A model generated the notes under the pieces. The model did not search any database. It saw only the letters and a program-made list of their open reading frames with translations, and was not told the DNA's origin. The position numbers and the translations under genes were made by a program. Below, in pieces: positions 5,749-7,791 of a stretch of DNA of 7,791 nt. How positions within the stretch are numbered: the stretch's first letter is position 1; every line of letters starts with the position of its first letter. The DNA is from Actinomycetota bacterium (GTDB lineage: Bacteria > Actinomycetota > Humimicrobiia > Humimicrobiales > Humimicrobiaceae): NCBI GenBank assembly GCA_023380915.1, contig JAMCSM010000056.1, forward strand, positions 1 through 7,791. Reading direction: 5' to 3'.

Positions 5749-6873
5749 TTAATGAAGTTCTGAATATAACTGTATAAACTGAAGAATATCACTTTTAGTT
5801 ATCATTCCCTTCAGTTTTTTATCTGTCAGAATAACAAGATGGTTCAGGTTATATTTACTCATTTGTTTTATGGCTTCATTTGCCTCTGCTTCACTATTTA
5901 TGGTCTGGTTTTCCTTGACTTCTTCTGCAATGTCTATTGCCCTGGTTGAATCCCACTGCTCTCTTGGAACACTTTTAATATCATGAATAGAAATGAATCC
6001 GATTAATCTCCTTTCATCCTTGTTATCAACTACAGGGAATATTCCATATTTATATTTCATAAAATAATTGTTTACGATTTCTCCGACTGTCGTATTATCT
6101 TTTATTGATACAATATTCGTATTCATCATGTCTTTTACTTTAAAACCTTTAATCGAAGAATCAAATATAAGCTGCCTGTAACTTAAATAAGCAGACGACT
6201 GCAGGAACCATCCGATAAAAGCCAGCCAGATGCCATTTAAAAAATTATTTGTAAAAATAAAATAAATACCAACGGCAATCATCAAAAAACCTATTACCCT
6301 GCCGACTGTTGAGGCAATGAAAGTTGCCCTTTTGAGATTATTGGTGGCTTTCCATATTATTGATCTCAGTACTCTTCCGCCATCAAGAGGATATCCCGGC
6401 AATAGATTAAAAATCCCCAGAATCAGATTAATTAATGTCAGGTATCCAGCGGGTATGCTTATGGCCGTTATATTCCTTGTAAAAAACCATATAATCGCAA
6501 ATATTCCTGAAATTACAAAACTGGCAATCGGTCCTGCCAGAGACATTAATAATTCGGTTACCGGCTGATCAGGCTCTTTTTCAATTTCAGACATTCCGCC
6601 AAATATAAAAAGTGAAATTCTGCTGACCTGCACTCCCTTCTTCTTAGCAACAACTGAATGACTGACTTCATGAAATAAAATAGAAAAGAAAAAAAGCAAA
6701 ACCGTTATTAACGTTATTATTGCTATAATACCCTTGTTCAGGTTTGGTAAAAAGGCCGGAAGATAGCTAAAGCCGAAATAATATATAAGAAGTGCAAATA
6801 TGATGAACCAGCTGTAATCAAGCCTTATTTCAATTCCAAAAATTTTAAACAATTTAATCGAAGCCTTTAACAT
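5749..6873 (-). CDS. Site-2 protease family (M50) intramembrane zinc metalloprotease with two CBS domains
   Basis: Predicted polytopic membrane protease of the SpoIVFB/Rip3/MJ0392-like branch, which cleaves membrane-anchored substrates such as anti-sigma factors or regulators; the substrate here is unknown. Seen in 374 residues: hydrophobic segments at about 20-37, 49-70, 108-131, 138-158, 184-208 and 213-227; the zinc motif HEVSH (68-72) within a membrane segment; NLLPGYPLDGGR with the third zinc ligand Asp164; then two cytoplasmic CBS domains at about 243-298 and 312-370, the first starting with VKDMM. CBS pairs often bind adenine nucleotides, suggesting energy-status control (family knowledge). 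I chose ATG 6873 over the in-frame TTG 6879 because GAGG (6880-6883) lies 6 nt before the ATG. It converges with gnd across 53 bp. Its link to the sugar cluster is only positional. Confidence 0.93.
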   Translation of the reverse strand: MLKASIKLFKIFGIEIRLDYSWFIIFALLIYYFGFSYLPAFLPNLNKGIIAIITLITVLLFFFSILFHEVSHSVVAKKKGVQVSRISLFIFGGMSEIEKEPDQPVTELLMSLAGPIASFVISGIFAIIWFFTRNITAISIPAGYLTLINLILGIFNLLPGYPLDGGRVLRSIIWKATNNLKRATFIASTVGRVIGFLMIAVGIYFIFTNNFLNGIWLAFIGWFLQSSAYLSYRQLIFDSSIKGFKVKDMMNTNIVSIKDNTTVGEIVNNYFMKYKYGIFPVVDNKDERRLIGFISIHDIKSVPREQWDSTRAIDIAEEVKENQTINSEAEANEAIKQMSKYNLNHLVILTDKKLKGMITKSDILQFIQLYSELH

Positions 6874-6879
6874 AATCAA

Positions 6880-6886
6880 CCTCTTT
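6880..6886 (-). promoter_or_regulatory. Ribosome binding site of the M50 protease gene
   Basis: On the minus strand AAAGAGG (6886-6880) sits 6 nt before ATG 6873. It would directly abut the alternative TTG at 6879, so it supports the ATG start. Confidence 0.65.
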
Positions 6887-6914
6887 ATGTTTTATTATTA
6901 ATTAATCTTAATTT

Positions 6915-6947
6915 ATTATATATCTCTATTTATTAAATATCTCTATT
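6915..6947 (-). promoter_or_regulatory. Candidate promoter and 11-bp direct repeat upstream of the M50 protease gene
   Basis: On the minus strand an exact TATAAT lies at 6915-6920, about 42 nt before the start codon. No convincing -35 is present. AATAGAGATAT occurs twice on the same strand (6937-6947 and 6920-6930), 17 bp apart, covering the spacer and the expected -35 area. This could be an operator, but the DNA is very AT-rich and chance is possible. Confidence 0.3.
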
Positions 6948-7034
6948 ATTTATTATTTATCTGGCAGTACCTTAACAAGCAGTTATCATTTATGTTGGAA
7001 TCCAGGGAAAAAGCCACATGATGACATCAGCTAA

Positions 7035-7791
7035 TCAGTTTAAGTTAAAAATGTGTTCATACATCAGATAGAAAGACATGTAACCCTTATATTCTTTAAA
7101 AGGCTCAAAAAATTCCTTTGCTTCCTGCTCTGAAACCTTTCCTTCTTTTCCGAGAAATCTGGCAAGACTGGATCTGAGCCCGATATCTTCAAATGGAACC
7201 AAATCGTGCCTTCCCATTCCCCTGGCAAGCACATACTTTATGGTCCAGGGGCCAAGACCTCGTATTTTCCCAAGAAATTTTATAATTTCCTCACTTGACA
7301 TGGTTCTCAATTCTTCCAGATTTAAATCACCCGATAGAATCTTTTTTGATATATCAATCATGTATTCAGCCTTATGAATTGTAAAGCCAATTTTTCTGAT
7401 ATCCTGTACCTTTGCAGCAGCAAGACTTTGCGGTGTTGGAAATATATAATAAAATTTTGCATCCTTCTCAATCTTAGAACCGTAAATTTTTATGAGTCTT
7501 TCTCTTATCGATGCCGCAGCTTTTAAAGAAATCTCCTGTTCACTTATGGCAATTATCAAAGATTCATAGATTGTCGGCGTCTTGGGAGGCCTGAGGCCAT
7601 AAAAACGATTAATTATTTTATTATACTTAGGATTTTTTGAAACTATTTTATAAAATTCTGTAAGATTGTCTTCTGTACTGAGCATCCACTTTAAAGTTCT
7701 CCTTAAAGATTGCAGGTTAACCGTATCCGGGAATAACTCTATTTTGAGCCGGGGAATTTCTATGGTGCCGCTGGATTTTATTTTTATAATG
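7035..7791 (-). CDS. AlkA-like HhH-GPD DNA glycosylase (3-methyladenine DNA glycosylase II family), 5' end outside window
   Basis: Base-excision repair glycosylase that removes alkylated bases such as 3-methyladenine from DNA. The frame stays open from the TGA stop through the window edge, giving 251 visible residues and no certain start. Seen, in visible numbering: an N-terminal part with the LRRTLKWMLSTEDNLTEFY pattern typical of the AlkA family's N-domain boundary; RGLRPPKTPTIYESLI; a helix-hairpin-helix in GKIRGLGPWTIKYVLARG (about 174-191); and VPFEDIGLRSSL with the likely catalytic Asp202, the equivalent of the FPAGDLGLR Asp. There are no iron-sulfur cysteines at the C-terminus, unlike the Nth/MutY type. 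An internal ATG at 7685 would give 216 residues, but its AAGGAG (7704-7699) is 13 nt away and the family pattern continues upstream, so I treat the gene as 5'-partial. It is followed by a 161-bp gap before the protease gene, so co-transcription is unproven. Confidence 0.88.
   Translation of the reverse strand, partial: IIKIKSSGTIEIPRLKIELFPDTVNLQSLRRTLKWMLSTEDNLTEFYKIVSKNPKYNKIINRFYGLRPPKTPTIYESLIIAISEQEISLKAAASIRERLIKIYGSKIEKDAKFYYIFPTPQSLAAAKVQDIRKIGFTIHKAEYMIDISKKILSGDLNLEELRTMSSEEIIKFLGKIRGLGPWTIKYVLARGMGRHDLVPFEDIGLRSSLARFLGKEGKVSEQEAKEFFEPFKEYKGYMSFYLMYEHIFNLN

Noticed and set aside
5704..5750. Bidirectional terminator between gnd and the protease gene
   Set aside because: A 12-bp AT palindrome (5704-5715) and an A6/T6 stem (5733-5738 with 5745-5750) are present, but both are all A-T and too weak to call; the second overlaps the protease stop codon.
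6317..6568. Plus-strand open frame within the protease gene
   Set aside because: It is antisense to the membrane segments and zinc-ligand region of the M50 gene; no RBS seen.
6955..7034. Small gene or RNA between the protease and glycosylase genes
   Set aside because: No frame of useful length with an RBS and no clear stem-loop; it looks like plain AT-rich spacer.

Overview
The window is AT-rich bacterial DNA (roughly one third G+C by eye) holding six protein-coding genes and no RNA genes, insertion sequences or CRISPR arrays. Codon use is uniformly A/T-ending. The sequence does not fix the taxon. An uncultured, possibly anaerobic or subsurface bacterium is plausible; the transketolase type and the AlkA-type glycosylase would suit a low-GC actinobacterial or atribacterial relative, but that is a guess.

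Region 1 (1-221) is a non-coding leader. It contains a perfect 18-bp inverted repeat (arms 75-92 and 115-132, 22-nt loop) upstream of the first gene, with a weak candidate promoter overlapping its right arm. Region 2 (222-5695, + strand) is a compact four-gene pentose phosphate cluster: rpiB (ribose-5-phosphate isomerase B), zwf (glucose-6-phosphate dehydrogenase), a transketolase of the short vertebrate-like type, and gnd (6-phosphogluconate dehydrogenase). Gaps are 30, 40 and 58 bp, so one transcript is likely. Together they would take glucose-6-phosphate to ribulose-5-phosphate, interconvert it with ribose-5-phosphate, and feed the transketolase. No 6-phosphogluconolactonase, ribulose-phosphate epimerase or transaldolase gene is present here.

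Region 3 (5749-7791, - strand) converges on the cluster. It holds a site-2-type (M50) intramembrane metalloprotease with a C-terminal CBS pair, then an AlkA-like HhH-GPD DNA glycosylase whose frame stays open through the window edge, so its 5' end is missing.

The most notable points are: (i) a perfect in-frame 102-bp tandem duplication inside zwf that doubles the EKPFG active-site segment; (ii) replacement of the NADP-phosphate-binding Asn-Arg-Ser/Thr of Gnd by Asp-Ile-Val, which predicts NAD+ use in a long-form enzyme; (iii) the unexplained strong inverted repeat ahead of rpiB. I see no convincing new multi-gene system; the gene families are all known and the novelty lies in these details.
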